Source of the DNA: Candidatus Zipacnadia bacterium
GTDB taxonomy: Bacteria; Armatimonadota; Zipacnadia; Zipacnadales; UBA5352
Length of the DNA stretch: 47,578 bases
NCBI GenBank assembly: GCA_029820945.1
Contig: JALGUJ010000026.1
Location: 1 to 47,578 of the forward strand
Reading direction: 5' to 3'
The position numbers and the translations under genes are program-made. Under the pieces are notes generated by a model. It saw only the letters and a program-made list of their open reading frames with translations. It had not been told where the DNA came from and made no database searches. Shown here in pieces: positions 8,379-16,128 of this stretch. Position 1 is the stretch's first letter. Each line of letters opens with the position of its first letter.

Positions 8379-10349
8379 CTACGGCGTCCAGCGGGCGGCT
8401 CGCAGCGTCCGTTCGCCGGCGGCGACCAGGAGCGGCTGCTCGCGCTCCCGGTCCACGGCCAGCATGCGCAGCGGCTCCCCGGCGTTCCAGCGTGCCGGTT
8501 CGCCGCCGGACGCGCCGTAGATGGCGACGGTGCCGTCCCGCGAGCTGCGCGCGATCGCGCCGGGCGCGGCGGGAGCGGCGTCCGTGACGCGGTTGTCCGC
8601 GTAGCGCACCCACTTCACCTCGCCGCCGGCTCCCAGCAGCGCCAGGAAGCCGCTGTATGAGGCCGGTGCGATCTCCGGCGACCCGTCGGCGTCCAGGTCC
8701 TCGGCCACGACGGCGGCCAGGCGGTCGTCGCCGATGTTATTGGCCCACGCGATGGCCGCGTTGCGCTCGCCGGCGGGAGCGACGGAGCAGGCCGTGACCT
8801 GCCCGTCAGCGTCGGCGTAGATGGCCTCGGCCAGCCCGTCGCCGTCCACGTCGGCGGCGGTGATGGCGCTGGTGCCGCTCTTGCCGCTGGGCACGACGGT
8901 GGTGCGCGCGCGCCCGCTCTTCGTGAAGTCCAGGATCCACTGGGAGAAGTAGGCGTAGCCGGTCAGCAGCTCCAGCCGACCATCGCCCGTGAGGTCCGCG
9001 GCGGCGATGGCTGAGGCCTTGTGGCGCCAGGAGTGCTCCCACGGCCCGCCATCGGTGCTCTTCACCTCGCCCCGGTTGTCCAGCACGTAGAAGAAGGTGT
9101 TGGCGCAGCCGATGGCGATGTCGGGCGTGCCGTCGGCGTCGAAGTCGGCGACGCGGACCACGCGCACATGGCCGTCCGTGCCGCCCTCGGCGCGGTGTGC
9201 CTCGACGTAGCGCTTCCACAGCTCCCCTCCGTCCGCCGCCAGCACGTGCAGGTGCGAGTCCTCGGCCCCCACCGCCAGCTCGGGGGCATCACCGGGCTCG
9301 ATCTGGGCCACCTCGATGTCATTGACGCGACCGCCGAGCTGCGCCCGCCAGAGCTCGTCGCCGGCGGCGTTGAGTGCGACCAGCGTGCCATCCTCGCAGC
9401 CGGCGACGAACTCCTGCGCGCCGTCGCCGTCCAGGTCGCCGGCCTCGAGTGCCGAGACCGTGGCCGGCAGCTCGGCCGTCCATGCCGGTGCCATGGGGCG
9501 TGTGGGCTCGGGTTCGGGGGCAGGAGGCGCCGCCCCTGCCGCTCTCCAGGCCGCCTGGTGGATCGCGGCCAGGCGTGCGGAGAGCACGGAGAGGTCGCCG
9601 GTGAGCTCGTGGCGGCCCGCGCCCAGCTCGAAGTGCGCGCGGCCCTGCTCGTCAATGCGGCCCGTCTGGCCGTCAATGGCGGCCGCGCGGTCCCCGTCGC
9701 TGCGGATCGACAGCGCGCAGTCCTGGCTCGCCTCGACGACGCCGGTGCCTGCCACGAGGTCGAGGGAGAGGTCCACGGGAGCGGAGGCCCGGACCTGGGG
9801 CACGCCCTCGATGCTGAGGATCTCGCCGCCTACCATGAGCAGCGTCTCGGCGCCGACCGCGAAGTGCTCGGCGCCGACCGAGAGGCCGACGCCCGCATAC
9901 GACCGCACGCCCACTATCAGCCGCAGCTCGCCGTCGGTCACGATCGCATCGTCGGAGAGCGCCCGCACGGCCAGACGCGCCTTGGGCTCGGACTGGGCGT
10001 AGAAGGCGCAGGGGAGGGTGGCCCATTCGCCCTCGCTCAGATTGCGCCGCAGCCGGTGGTGGAGGAGCTGTGGCGTCGTGTCCTCGGCGAACTCGTAGCG
10101 GCTCCAGTTGCCGGCATCCTCGGGCTGGCTCGCCCGGGCGAGCTCGCCCCCGCCGGGCGCGTGGAGGAAGAAGTGCTCGCCCTGCTGCTCGACGTGCCAG
10201 GTCCGGCCGTCGATGGCGGTCTCCCCCGGGCTGCGGAAGCGGGCCTTCAGGTCATAGGTACCCGGCTGCCGCGCCGTGCACCGGTCGAAGAGCAGGAAGG
10301 TGTCCGTGGGTCGGTGCCAGATGATGTGCCGGTCCCAGTCGAGGCCGGT
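8379..10349 (-). CDS. FG-GAP/VCBS repeat protein with heparinase-like beta domain, 5'-truncated
   Basis: The minus-strand frame is open from 10349 to the stop at 8379, but no start suits it: an in-frame TAG sits at 10352-10350 and the nearest plausible start is an internal GTG at 9968. The residues between 10349 and 9968 are clearly protein-like (DWDRHIIWHRPTDTFLLFDR, then DLKARFRSPGE), resembling the C-terminal beta-sandwich of heparinase II/III-type polysaccharide lyases. The C-terminal part is a beta-propeller with calcium-type loops such as DLDGDGAQE, DFDADGTPD, DLTGDGRLE, DVDGDGLAE and DLDADGSPE, as in FG-GAP/VCBS repeats. I infer that an N-terminal part, probably with the signal peptide and lyase domain, has been lost. 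Carbohydrate binding or lysis outside the cell is likely for the intact relative. Confidence 0.7.
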   Translation of the reverse strand, partial: TGLDWDRHIIWHRPTDTFLLFDRCTARQPGTYDLKARFRSPGETAIDGRTWHVEQQGEHFFLHAPGGGELARASQPEDAGNWSRYEFAEDTTPQLLHHRLRRNLSEGEWATLPCAFYAQSEPKARLAVRALSDDAIVTDGELRLIVGVRSYAGVGLSVGAEHFAVGAETLLMVGGEILSIEGVPQVRASAPVDLSLDLVAGTGVVEASQDCALSIRSDGDRAAAIDGQTGRIDEQGRAHFELGAGRHELTGDLSVLSARLAAIHQAAWRAAGAAPPAPEPEPTRPMAPAWTAELPATVSALEAGDLDGDGAQEFVAGCEDGTLVALNAAGDELWRAQLGGRVNDIEVAQIEPGDAPELAVGAEDSHLHVLAADGGELWKRYVEAHRAEGGTDGHVRVVRVADFDADGTPDIAIGCANTFFYVLDNRGEVKSTDGGPWEHSWRHKASAIAAADLTGDGRLELLTGYAYFSQWILDFTKSGRARTTVVPSGKSGTSAITAADVDGDGLAEAIYADADGQVTACSVAPAGERNAAIAWANNIGDDRLAAVVAEDLDADGSPEIAPASYSGFLALLGAGGEVKWVRYADNRVTDAAPAAPGAIARSSRDGTVAIYGASGGEPARWNAGEPLRMLAVDREREQPLLVAAGERTLRAARWTP

Positions 10350-10359
10350 CTAACCGGCG
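10350..10359. other. Junction between two head-to-head truncated genes
   Basis: The sequence CTAACC at 10350-10355 gives a stop in the minus-strand frame of the left gene (TAG) and in the plus-strand frame of the right gene (TAA). Both flanking genes lose their 5' ends within a few bases of here and no promoter or ribosome binding site is visible. A single deletion of the shared 5' regions of two divergent genes, or an assembly join, explains this. Confidence 0.6.
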
Positions 10360-11256
10360 GTGCACGGCTGCGCGCGCCTGGCCGCGGGGTGGGTGGTGAG
10401 CCCCACCTTCGGCCACGTGCGCTTCCGCACCGCGGACGGCCCGTGGGAGGTGCGCAAGGCCGTGCGCGAGATGGTCCAGGCGGGCGCCGACTTCATCAAG
10501 ACCGCGGCCTCAGGCGGTTTCTGGGGTGAGGACGAGGACTGCTCGGTGCGCAACTACACCTTCGAGGAACCGGGGGCGCTGGTCGATGAGGCGCACGCCT
10601 GGTTCCGGCCGGTGGTAGTGCACGCACACACCCAGCCCGGCATCAATAACTCCATCCGGGCGGGTGTCGATCAGATACACCACGGCGCGTTCATCGATGA
10701 GGACGGCGTGCGCGGGATCGCCGAGCGCGGCCTGTACTACGTCCCCACTCTGCGCGTGACCTGCGATAAGAACATCGCCGCCTGGCCCGACCGCCCGTGG
10801 ATGGAGGAAGAGATGACACAGGCCCGGCCGATCCACCGCGAGGGTGCGCGGCTGGCTCACGAGCTTGGAGTCAAGATCGCCCTCGGCTCCGACTACCCCA
10901 GCTCGAAGCACGCGTGGCAGATCGGCGATGCCACGCTGTGGGAGCTGATGGAGCTGGTCGGGGTGGGCCTGACGCCGACGGAGGCCATCGTGGCCGCCAC
11001 CAAGACGACCGCCCGGGCCCACCGGCTGCACGACATCGGGACGATCGAGCCCGGGAAGAGGGCGGACCTGCTCATCGTCGAGGGCGACCCGCTGGCGGAC
11101 GTGGCGGTGGTCTATGATCCTCAGAGCATCCGCCTGGTCATGAAGGACGGGGCGGTGGAGTCGGTCGAGGACGAGTACAGGGCGCACTACGTCGTGAAGG
11201 AGCGTCAGCCCGAGGACCGCCCGCAGTACGATCCGCTGGCGGACGCGCCGCAGTAG
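10360..11256 (+). CDS. Imidazolonepropionase-like amidohydrolase, N-terminally truncated
   Basis: 298 aa from GTG 10360, whereas family members are usually over 400 aa. What remains aligns with the middle and end of metal-dependent amidohydrolases: ADGPWEVRKAVREMVQAG and GADFIKTAASGG (the lysine that is often carboxylated), VVVHAHTQPGINNSIRAGVD and IHHGAF (metal-binding His), ALGSDYP (metal-binding Asp), and the C-terminal GTIEPGKRADLLIVEGDPL. The first beta strand with its HXH metal ligands is missing, so the product is probably inactive. A TAA lies just upstream in frame (10351-10353) and no ribosome binding site is visible, which supports truncation rather than a short natural variant. Confidence 0.75.
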   Translation: MHGCARLAAGWVVSPTFGHVRFRTADGPWEVRKAVREMVQAGADFIKTAASGGFWGEDEDCSVRNYTFEEPGALVDEAHAWFRPVVVHAHTQPGINNSIRAGVDQIHHGAFIDEDGVRGIAERGLYYVPTLRVTCDKNIAAWPDRPWMEEEMTQARPIHREGARLAHELGVKIALGSDYPSSKHAWQIGDATLWELMELVGVGLTPTEAIVAATKTTARAHRLHDIGTIEPGKRADLLIVEGDPLADVAVVYDPQSIRLVMKDGAVESVEDEYRAHYVVKERQPEDRPQYDPLADAPQ

Positions 11257-11257
11257 C

Positions 11258-11276
11258 GCGGGCCTCGCAGTCCCGC
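11258..11276. terminator. Short hairpin between convergent genes
   Basis: GCGGG at 11258-11262 pairs with CCCGC at 11272-11276 in the 21-nt gap between the amidohydrolase and the end of the minus-strand operon. It could serve both directions but the stem is short and there is no T-run. Confidence 0.2.
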
Positions 11277-11277
11277 C

Positions 11278-12771
11278 TCAGCGGTCGCGCGACAGCATCC
11301 TGCGTGCCAGCTCCAGCGCCTCCTGCCTCGTGGCGATCTCGCCGTCCGCGTACGCCTCGGCGATGGCATCGAGAAGCTCGCCCACCAGGGGCCCTTCGTC
11401 GATCCCCAGCGTCTCCATCAGCTCGATGCCATCGATGAGCCGTGGCAGCTCGCGGTGCTCGCGAAGCCACTGGAGATAGCGCACCAGCATGTCGTCGAAG
11501 ATCTCGTAGATGCGTCCGCGCTGCTCGAAGTGGCTGCCCGGCCCCCGGCAGGCCGAGCGATCGCCGATGGCCAGCAGGAGCAGGCCGATGGCGGCCGGCT
11601 CGGCGTCGCGCATGAGCCGGCGGATGGCGCGGATGGTGATGACGTTCTGGGGCTCGCGGCCGCGCTGCTCGGCGCGCAGCGCGGCGTTCACGAGCTCCAG
11701 CGGGCGCATGTGCAGCCGGATCATGCGCGCGACCTGCCGCCGGAGGTGGATCGGCAGCGACCAGCGCTCCGCCAGCTCCAGGAACATGCTCGCGCCGGTG
11801 TCAGCGTGGCCGAGGAAGCGGATGCGGCCATCCTCGACCGTCCGCTGCTCTGGCTTGCCTACGTCGTGAAAGAGCACGGCCATGCGGAGGGCCGCGCGGT
11901 TGGACGGCTCGTGGAGCCACGCTCGCACGGCCTCGGCCGCGCGTGGCATGAACAGCTCCGGCTCGTTGATCGCCCGCTCGGTCTCGTGCAGCGCCAGGAG
12001 GGTGTGGCCGAGCACGTCGAGGTGGTGGTAGCCGCCCTGCCCGACGCCGCGCATGGCCGCCATGGGCGGGATGAGGCCCTCAAGCGCGCCCGCGTCCTCG
12101 GCCGCCTGCACCGCGTCGGCCGCGTGTGGGGCCGCGAAGAGCTTGAGCATCTCCTGCCCGATGCGTCCGCCGGCCACCCGGTGAAGCTGCGGGGCGAGCT
12201 CGGCGATCCAGCCTGCGGTCTCCGCCTCGATGCCGAAGCCAAGCTGCGCCGCGAACCGGACGGCCCGCAGCGTGCGGAGCGGGTCCGAGGCCAGGACCTG
12301 CTGCGAGGGCGAGCGGATCAGCTCGTGCCGCAGGTCGTGGAGGCCCCCTGTGGGATCGACAAGATGAGGCGCGCCGCGCACGTCCCAGGCGAGGGCGTTG
12401 ACCGTGAAGTCGCGCTGGCGCAGGTCCTCCTCGATGGTGGACGCGCGCAGCTCGGCGAAGTCCACGAAGCCCGTGCGCTCCCCCGGCCAGAGGATAACGC
12501 GCGCGGTGGGCAAGTCCTCGTGCAGCATGATCGCGCGCAGTTCGTGCTCCCGCGCGAAGCGGTGGGCCAGCTTGATGACGCCACGGCCGGCCAGGTCCCA
12601 GTCGCCGACCTCCCGGCCCAGCACCACGTCGCGGAGGGCGCCTCCAACCACGTACAGCTCGTAGCCGCCCGCGCTCGCGAGGGAGGAGAGCGCGCGGCGC
12701 ATGGGCTCGCCCATCCACGCCCGCTCGACCGCCGCCGCCTCGCGGCCCTCCGGCACGCCGTCAGCGGGCAT
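11278..12771 (-). CDS. tRNA nucleotidyltransferase/poly(A) polymerase family protein with HD domain
   Basis: 497 aa class II nucleotidyltransferase. The catalytic head has VVGGALRD (GG at 43-44, RD at 47-48) and the metal-binding pair D57/D59 in DWDL, then RQRDFTVNALAWD (119-130) and SDPLRTLRAVRF (162-173). An HD phosphohydrolase domain follows, with HHLDVLGH (249-256) and FHDVGKPEQR (301-310). The position that in CCA-adding enzymes carries the EDxxR nucleotide template reads SDPLR here. Last gene of the minus-strand operon; its ATG overlaps the end of the pseudouridine synthase gene by 11 bases. A second family member at 18863-20086 suggests that one adds CC and the other A to tRNA 3' ends. 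HD-containing members elsewhere include CC-adding enzymes, but I cannot assign the activity from sequence alone. Confidence 0.85.
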   Translation of the reverse strand: MPADGVPEGREAAAVERAWMGEPMRRALSSLASAGGYELYVVGGALRDVVLGREVGDWDLAGRGVIKLAHRFAREHELRAIMLHEDLPTARVILWPGERTGFVDFAELRASTIEEDLRQRDFTVNALAWDVRGAPHLVDPTGGLHDLRHELIRSPSQQVLASDPLRTLRAVRFAAQLGFGIEAETAGWIAELAPQLHRVAGGRIGQEMLKLFAAPHAADAVQAAEDAGALEGLIPPMAAMRGVGQGGYHHLDVLGHTLLALHETERAINEPELFMPRAAEAVRAWLHEPSNRAALRMAVLFHDVGKPEQRTVEDGRIRFLGHADTGASMFLELAERWSLPIHLRRQVARMIRLHMRPLELVNAALRAEQRGREPQNVITIRAIRRLMRDAEPAAIGLLLLAIGDRSACRGPGSHFEQRGRIYEIFDDMLVRYLQWLREHRELPRLIDGIELMETLGIDEGPLVGELLDAIAEAYADGEIATRQEALELARRMLSRDR

Positions 12772-13498
12772 GATCGCCCGCCAACCCCACCGCGTGCCGC
12801 AGAGCCTGAACCTGCTCGGTCCGCAGCCGGCGCACCTCGCCTAGTGAGAGCTCGCCCAGGCGCAGGGGACCGATCGCCACGCGTTTGAGCCGGCGCATGG
12901 GATGGCCGATGGCGTCGCACATGCGCCGCACCTGGCGATTGCGGCCCTCGGAGATAGTGATACGCAGCCGGCTCTCGCCTCGACCGGTGGCGACCAGCAT
13001 GACCTCCGCGGGCTGCGTCGGCCCGTCCTCCAGCTCGATGCCCGAGCGCAGGCGGCGCAGCTTCGACTCGGACGGGTTGCCCTCGACGTCGGCGAGGTAC
13101 TCCTTGGGCACGTGGTGTCGCGGGTGAAGCAAGCGATGGGCCAGCTCGCCGTCATCAGTGAGCAGAAGTAGGCCCGTGCTGTCGTGGTCGAGCCTGCCCA
13201 CGGGGAAGACGCGGCTGCGCAGGTCCTGCGGGACCAGGTCCATCACGGTGGGCCGCCCCTGCGGGTCGTCGCGGGTGGTGACGTAGCCCGGCGGCTTGTT
13301 GAGCGCCAGGTAGATGCGCTCGGCGGGGATCTCGACCGGCTCGCCGTCCACGCGGATGTCGTCGCCGGGCCTCGCCTTCGCGCCGAGCTTGCGCACCGTG
13401 CGTCCGTTGACGGTGACGCGGCCCGCTCGGATTAGCTCCTCGCAGGCCCTGCGGCTACCCACTCCAGCGCGCGCCAACAGCTTCTGCAGCCGCTCCAT
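12761..13498 (-). CDS. rluB: Ribosomal large/small subunit pseudouridine synthase, RsuA/RluB/RluE/RluF family
   Basis: 245 aa. An S4 RNA-binding domain (1-60; MERLQKLLARAGVGSRRACE) precedes the synthase domain with VGRLDHDSTGLLLLTDDG; Asp104 is the expected catalytic residue. KPPGYVTTRDDPQGRPTV and EGRNRQVRRMCDAIGHP are further RsuA-family signatures. Members isomerise uridine in rRNA, and in Gram-positive-type operons the copy beside scpAB and a D,D-carboxypeptidase is usually named rluB, so the symbol rests on context as well as sequence. The start overlaps the end of the carboxypeptidase gene by 44 bases, unusually long but forced because both the S4 N-terminus and the carboxypeptidase membrane anchor are intact. 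Confidence 0.85.
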   Translation of the reverse strand: MERLQKLLARAGVGSRRACEELIRAGRVTVNGRTVRKLGAKARPGDDIRVDGEPVEIPAERIYLALNKPPGYVTTRDDPQGRPTVMDLVPQDLRSRVFPVGRLDHDSTGLLLLTDDGELAHRLLHPRHHVPKEYLADVEGNPSESKLRRLRSGIELEDGPTQPAEVMLVATGRGESRLRITISEGRNRQVRRMCDAIGHPMRRLKRVAIGPLRLGELSLGEVRRLRTEQVQALRHAVGLAGDHAR

Positions 13499-14681
13499 GC
13501 ACCAACACCCCCACGGCGAGCGCGACGAGCACCGCCATGACCCAGTAGGACCACTGTCGGCTCAGGATCAGGGCCCATGGGGACTGTGCGACCTCCTCCA
13601 CGGCGACCAGGTCCACGGACCGCATCTCCCCATTGGGCATGGCGACGCCGAGTCGGCCCACGACGTCACCCACGCGCACCGGCGCCTGACACACGTGATC
13701 GAGCAGCACCGGATCGCCGGGCGTTTGGGTGCGCGGCATGACCGCGACGATGTCCTCGGTGGCGCGGGCGACCACGGTCTCCGCGGCTCCGCCCTCCACC
13801 TCGATGCTCGCCTTCGTTAGGTCCTTCGAGACGAGCGCGACCTTGTAGAAGGTGTCGAAGCCCCACTCCAGCAGGGCGCGGGCATCGTCCCACGGCTTGT
13901 CCTTCGAGTCGAGCACGACGCAGATCAGCCGCCAGCCGTCCACGTAGGCGCTGGCGGCCAGGCAGTCGCCGGCCTGCTTCGTGTACCCGGTCTTGATACC
14001 ATCGCAGGCTGGCCAGTCATGCAGCAGTTTGTTGCGGTTGACGAGCTTGCGGTCGTGGGGCTTGCCGGGCCAGGGCACCGTGGTCTCCCTGGTCCGCATG
14101 ATGGGGCGCAGCTCGGGCCGTCCCATCACGTAGACCGCCAACAGCGCCATGTCGCGCGCGGTCGAGTAGTGGCCGTCGTGGTGCAGCCCGTGCGGGTTGA
14201 GGAAGTGCGTCCCCGTCAGCCCCAGCTCGTCCGCCCGCTCGTTCATACGCTCGACGAAGGCCTCGACCGATCCGGAGACGGCCTCGGCGCAGGCCGTGGC
14301 GGCGTCATTGGCTGAGGTGAGCATGGCCCCCATGAGCAGGTGCCTGAGCTTGGCCTGCTCGCCCGCCTCCAGGTGCATCGTCGTCTCGCCGACGCCCGCG
14401 GCCCGCTCGCTCACGGTGATGGTCTGCTCGAGCTTTCCGGACTCCGCGATCAGCAGCGCAGTCATCATCTTGGTCAGACTGGCAACAGGGCGGCGCTCAT
14501 CCGCGTTGAGCTGGTACAGAAGCTGCCTGGTCTCAGGATCGATCAGGACCGCGGCGCGGCAGCTCAGCTCCGGTGGCGAGACCTCGCCGCTCTGCACGTG
14601 GGCCGGTGGCACCAGCAGATACGCGCCCAGCACCGTGGTCACGGCGAGGAAGCCGCTGCTGCCTCGGGTCCGGCGCCTCAC
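13455..14681 (-). CDS. D-alanyl-D-alanine carboxypeptidase (penicillin-binding protein, peptidase S11)
   Basis: 408 aa from a GTG that overlaps the scpB stop (GTGA). A signal peptide (about 1-31) leads into the S11 domain with the three active-site motifs: SLTK (Ser68, Lys71), SAN (123-125) and KTG (230-232). A C-terminal beta domain follows, and then a hydrophobic helix near 375-397 (MAVLVALAVGVLVHG) that would anchor the enzyme on the outer face of the cytoplasmic membrane; many DacA/DacF enzymes use an amphipathic helix instead. It trims the terminal D-Ala of peptidoglycan pentapeptides. Place in the operon directly after scpA/scpB matches dacF-type genes of Gram-positive bacteria. Confidence 0.93.
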   Translation of the reverse strand: MRRRTRGSSGFLAVTTVLGAYLLVPPAHVQSGEVSPPELSCRAAVLIDPETRQLLYQLNADERRPVASLTKMMTALLIAESGKLEQTITVSERAAGVGETTMHLEAGEQAKLRHLLMGAMLTSANDAATACAEAVSGSVEAFVERMNERADELGLTGTHFLNPHGLHHDGHYSTARDMALLAVYVMGRPELRPIMRTRETTVPWPGKPHDRKLVNRNKLLHDWPACDGIKTGYTKQAGDCLAASAYVDGWRLICVVLDSKDKPWDDARALLEWGFDTFYKVALVSKDLTKASIEVEGGAAETVVARATEDIVAVMPRTQTPGDPVLLDHVCQAPVRVGDVVGRLGVAMPNGEMRSVDLVAVEEVAQSPWALILSRQWSYWVMAVLVALAVGVLVHGAAAEAVGARWSG

Positions 14682-15340
14682 GAGTGACCGCCCCCCCGCG
14701 CCTCGTCCACCCCGGCGGCAGGCCCATCGCCACGCGTCGGGCGGCCCGCGTCTGGGTCGCCCTCCCCGCCGGGCTCCCCGGCCTCCGGCTGGCCGGGGAC
14801 CAGGTCTCTCAACTGCTCGCGGAAGTCCGTCTCGGCCGGCGAGATGTCGGGCAGCTCAGAGAGGTCGTTGAGACCGAAGGTCGAGAGGAAGTGCGAGGTG
14901 GTGACGAGCAGGAAAGGCCGTCCTGGGGCGTCCTTGCGCGCGGAGATTCCGACGAGGCCCTTCTCAAGCAGGCTGTTGACCGAGCCGGCCGAGTTCACGC
15001 CCCGGATCTCGTCGATCTCCGGCCGCGTGATGGGCTGCAGGTAAGCGATGATGGCCAGCGTCTCCAGCGCCTGGGGCGAGAGGCGCTCAGGCTCGGGCTC
15101 GCGCAGGCGCTGGACATAGCCAGCGAACCGGGGGCGCGTCGCCATGTGGTAGCCGCCAGCGAGGCGCACGATCTGCAGCGCCGAGTCGCTCATCTGCGCC
15201 ATCAGCTCCCGGACGAGACCGTCCACGTGCGCGACCGGCACCTCCAGTACGGCGGCCAGCCGCTCCTCGTCGCAGGGCGCTTCGGCGGCGAATATGACTG
15301 CCTCCAGGGCGCGGACCTTCTCTTCGCGATCGTAGATCAC
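14678..15340 (-). CDS. scpB: Segregation and condensation protein B
   Basis: 220 aa from GTG 15340, whose first base is the last base of the scpA stop (TAGTG); the frame is open further upstream but that would run into scpA. Two winged-helix domains are visible: KVRALEAVIFAAEAP through the first, and SPQALETLAIIAYLQPITRPEI with IRGVNSAGSVNSLLEKGLV in the second. ScpB binds the ScpA kleisin of the SMC condensin complex for chromosome organisation. The C-terminal tail is Gly/Pro/Asp-rich and probably disordered. Coupled to both neighbours by 1- and 4-base overlaps. Confidence 0.95.
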   Translation of the reverse strand: MIYDREEKVRALEAVIFAAEAPCDEERLAAVLEVPVAHVDGLVRELMAQMSDSALQIVRLAGGYHMATRPRFAGYVQRLREPEPERLSPQALETLAIIAYLQPITRPEIDEIRGVNSAGSVNSLLEKGLVGISARKDAPGRPFLLVTTSHFLSTFGLNDLSELPDISPAETDFREQLRDLVPGQPEAGEPGGEGDPDAGRPTRGDGPAAGVDEARGGGHS

Positions 15341-16128
15341 TATTGCGTCGCTTCCTCCGTCACACGCAGATCGAGCTGAATCCGGCCGTGCGGCGGCTCC
15401 TGCCACACGCGCAGCTCTCCGCGGCGGATCATCTCGAGCACCGCCAGGAAGGTGACCACGATGAACACCCGCGTTGCGTCCTCGGGCACCAGTTCATCGA
15501 AGTAGGTCTCCCTGCCGCGCCGGAACCGGAAGAGGTGCAGAAGCTCGTCGATGCGCTCGCCCACCGTGATCTCCTCGCGCTCCACGGTGTGGGGCGCCAG
15601 CTCTCTGGCACGCTCGAGCATATCGTGCACGGCCGCTACCATGTCAAAAACCGATACATCCTCAAGCGGGACGACCCCGGCGCCGACCGCGGCATCGGCG
15701 GTCAGCGGGCGGAGGTAGATCCGCTTGCGCGCCTCCTGGGCCTCCGCGAGGATCCCCGCGGCCTCCTTATAGGTGCGGTACTCGGCCAGTCGCCGCGCCA
15801 GCTCGACGGCGGGATCCTCGTCCTCGATCAGCTCCTCCTCGACGGGCTCATCCTGCGGCAACAGGGCTCGGGACTTCAGCAGCAGCAGCGTGGCCGCCAT
15901 GAGGATGAAGTCGGCGGCCACCGCGATGTTGATCTGGTGCATCGTGCGCAGGTAGCGCAGGAACTGATCGGTGATACGCACGATGTCAACCTCGGAGGCG
16001 CGGATCTCCTCGCGCCTGACCAGATGCAGCAGCAGGTCGAGCGGCCCCTCGAAGATCTCGATCCTCACCGAGTAGCCGTGAAACTGCTCGAACTGCGCCG
16101 CAAGGTCGCGAAGCGGCAGCGGTGTCAC
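15340..16128 (-). CDS. scpA: Segregation and condensation protein A (kleisin)
   Basis: 262 aa. Typical ScpA sequence: RIEIFEGPLDLLLHLVRREEI at about 22-42, ITDQFLRYLRTM, VAADFILMAATLLLLKSRALLP, and the C-terminal winged helix with VVTFLAVLEMIRRGELRVWQ that binds the SMC head. It bridges SMC ATPase heads and recruits ScpB. GTG start overlapping the stop of the upstream nucleotidyltransferase (GTGA). No smc gene lies in the window. Confidence 0.95.
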   Translation of the reverse strand: MTPLPLRDLAAQFEQFHGYSVRIEIFEGPLDLLLHLVRREEIRASEVDIVRITDQFLRYLRTMHQINIAVAADFILMAATLLLLKSRALLPQDEPVEEELIEDEDPAVELARRLAEYRTYKEAAGILAEAQEARKRIYLRPLTADAAVGAGVVPLEDVSVFDMVAAVHDMLERARELAPHTVEREEITVGERIDELLHLFRFRRGRETYFDELVPEDATRVFIVVTFLAVLEMIRRGELRVWQEPPHGRIQLDLRVTEEATQ

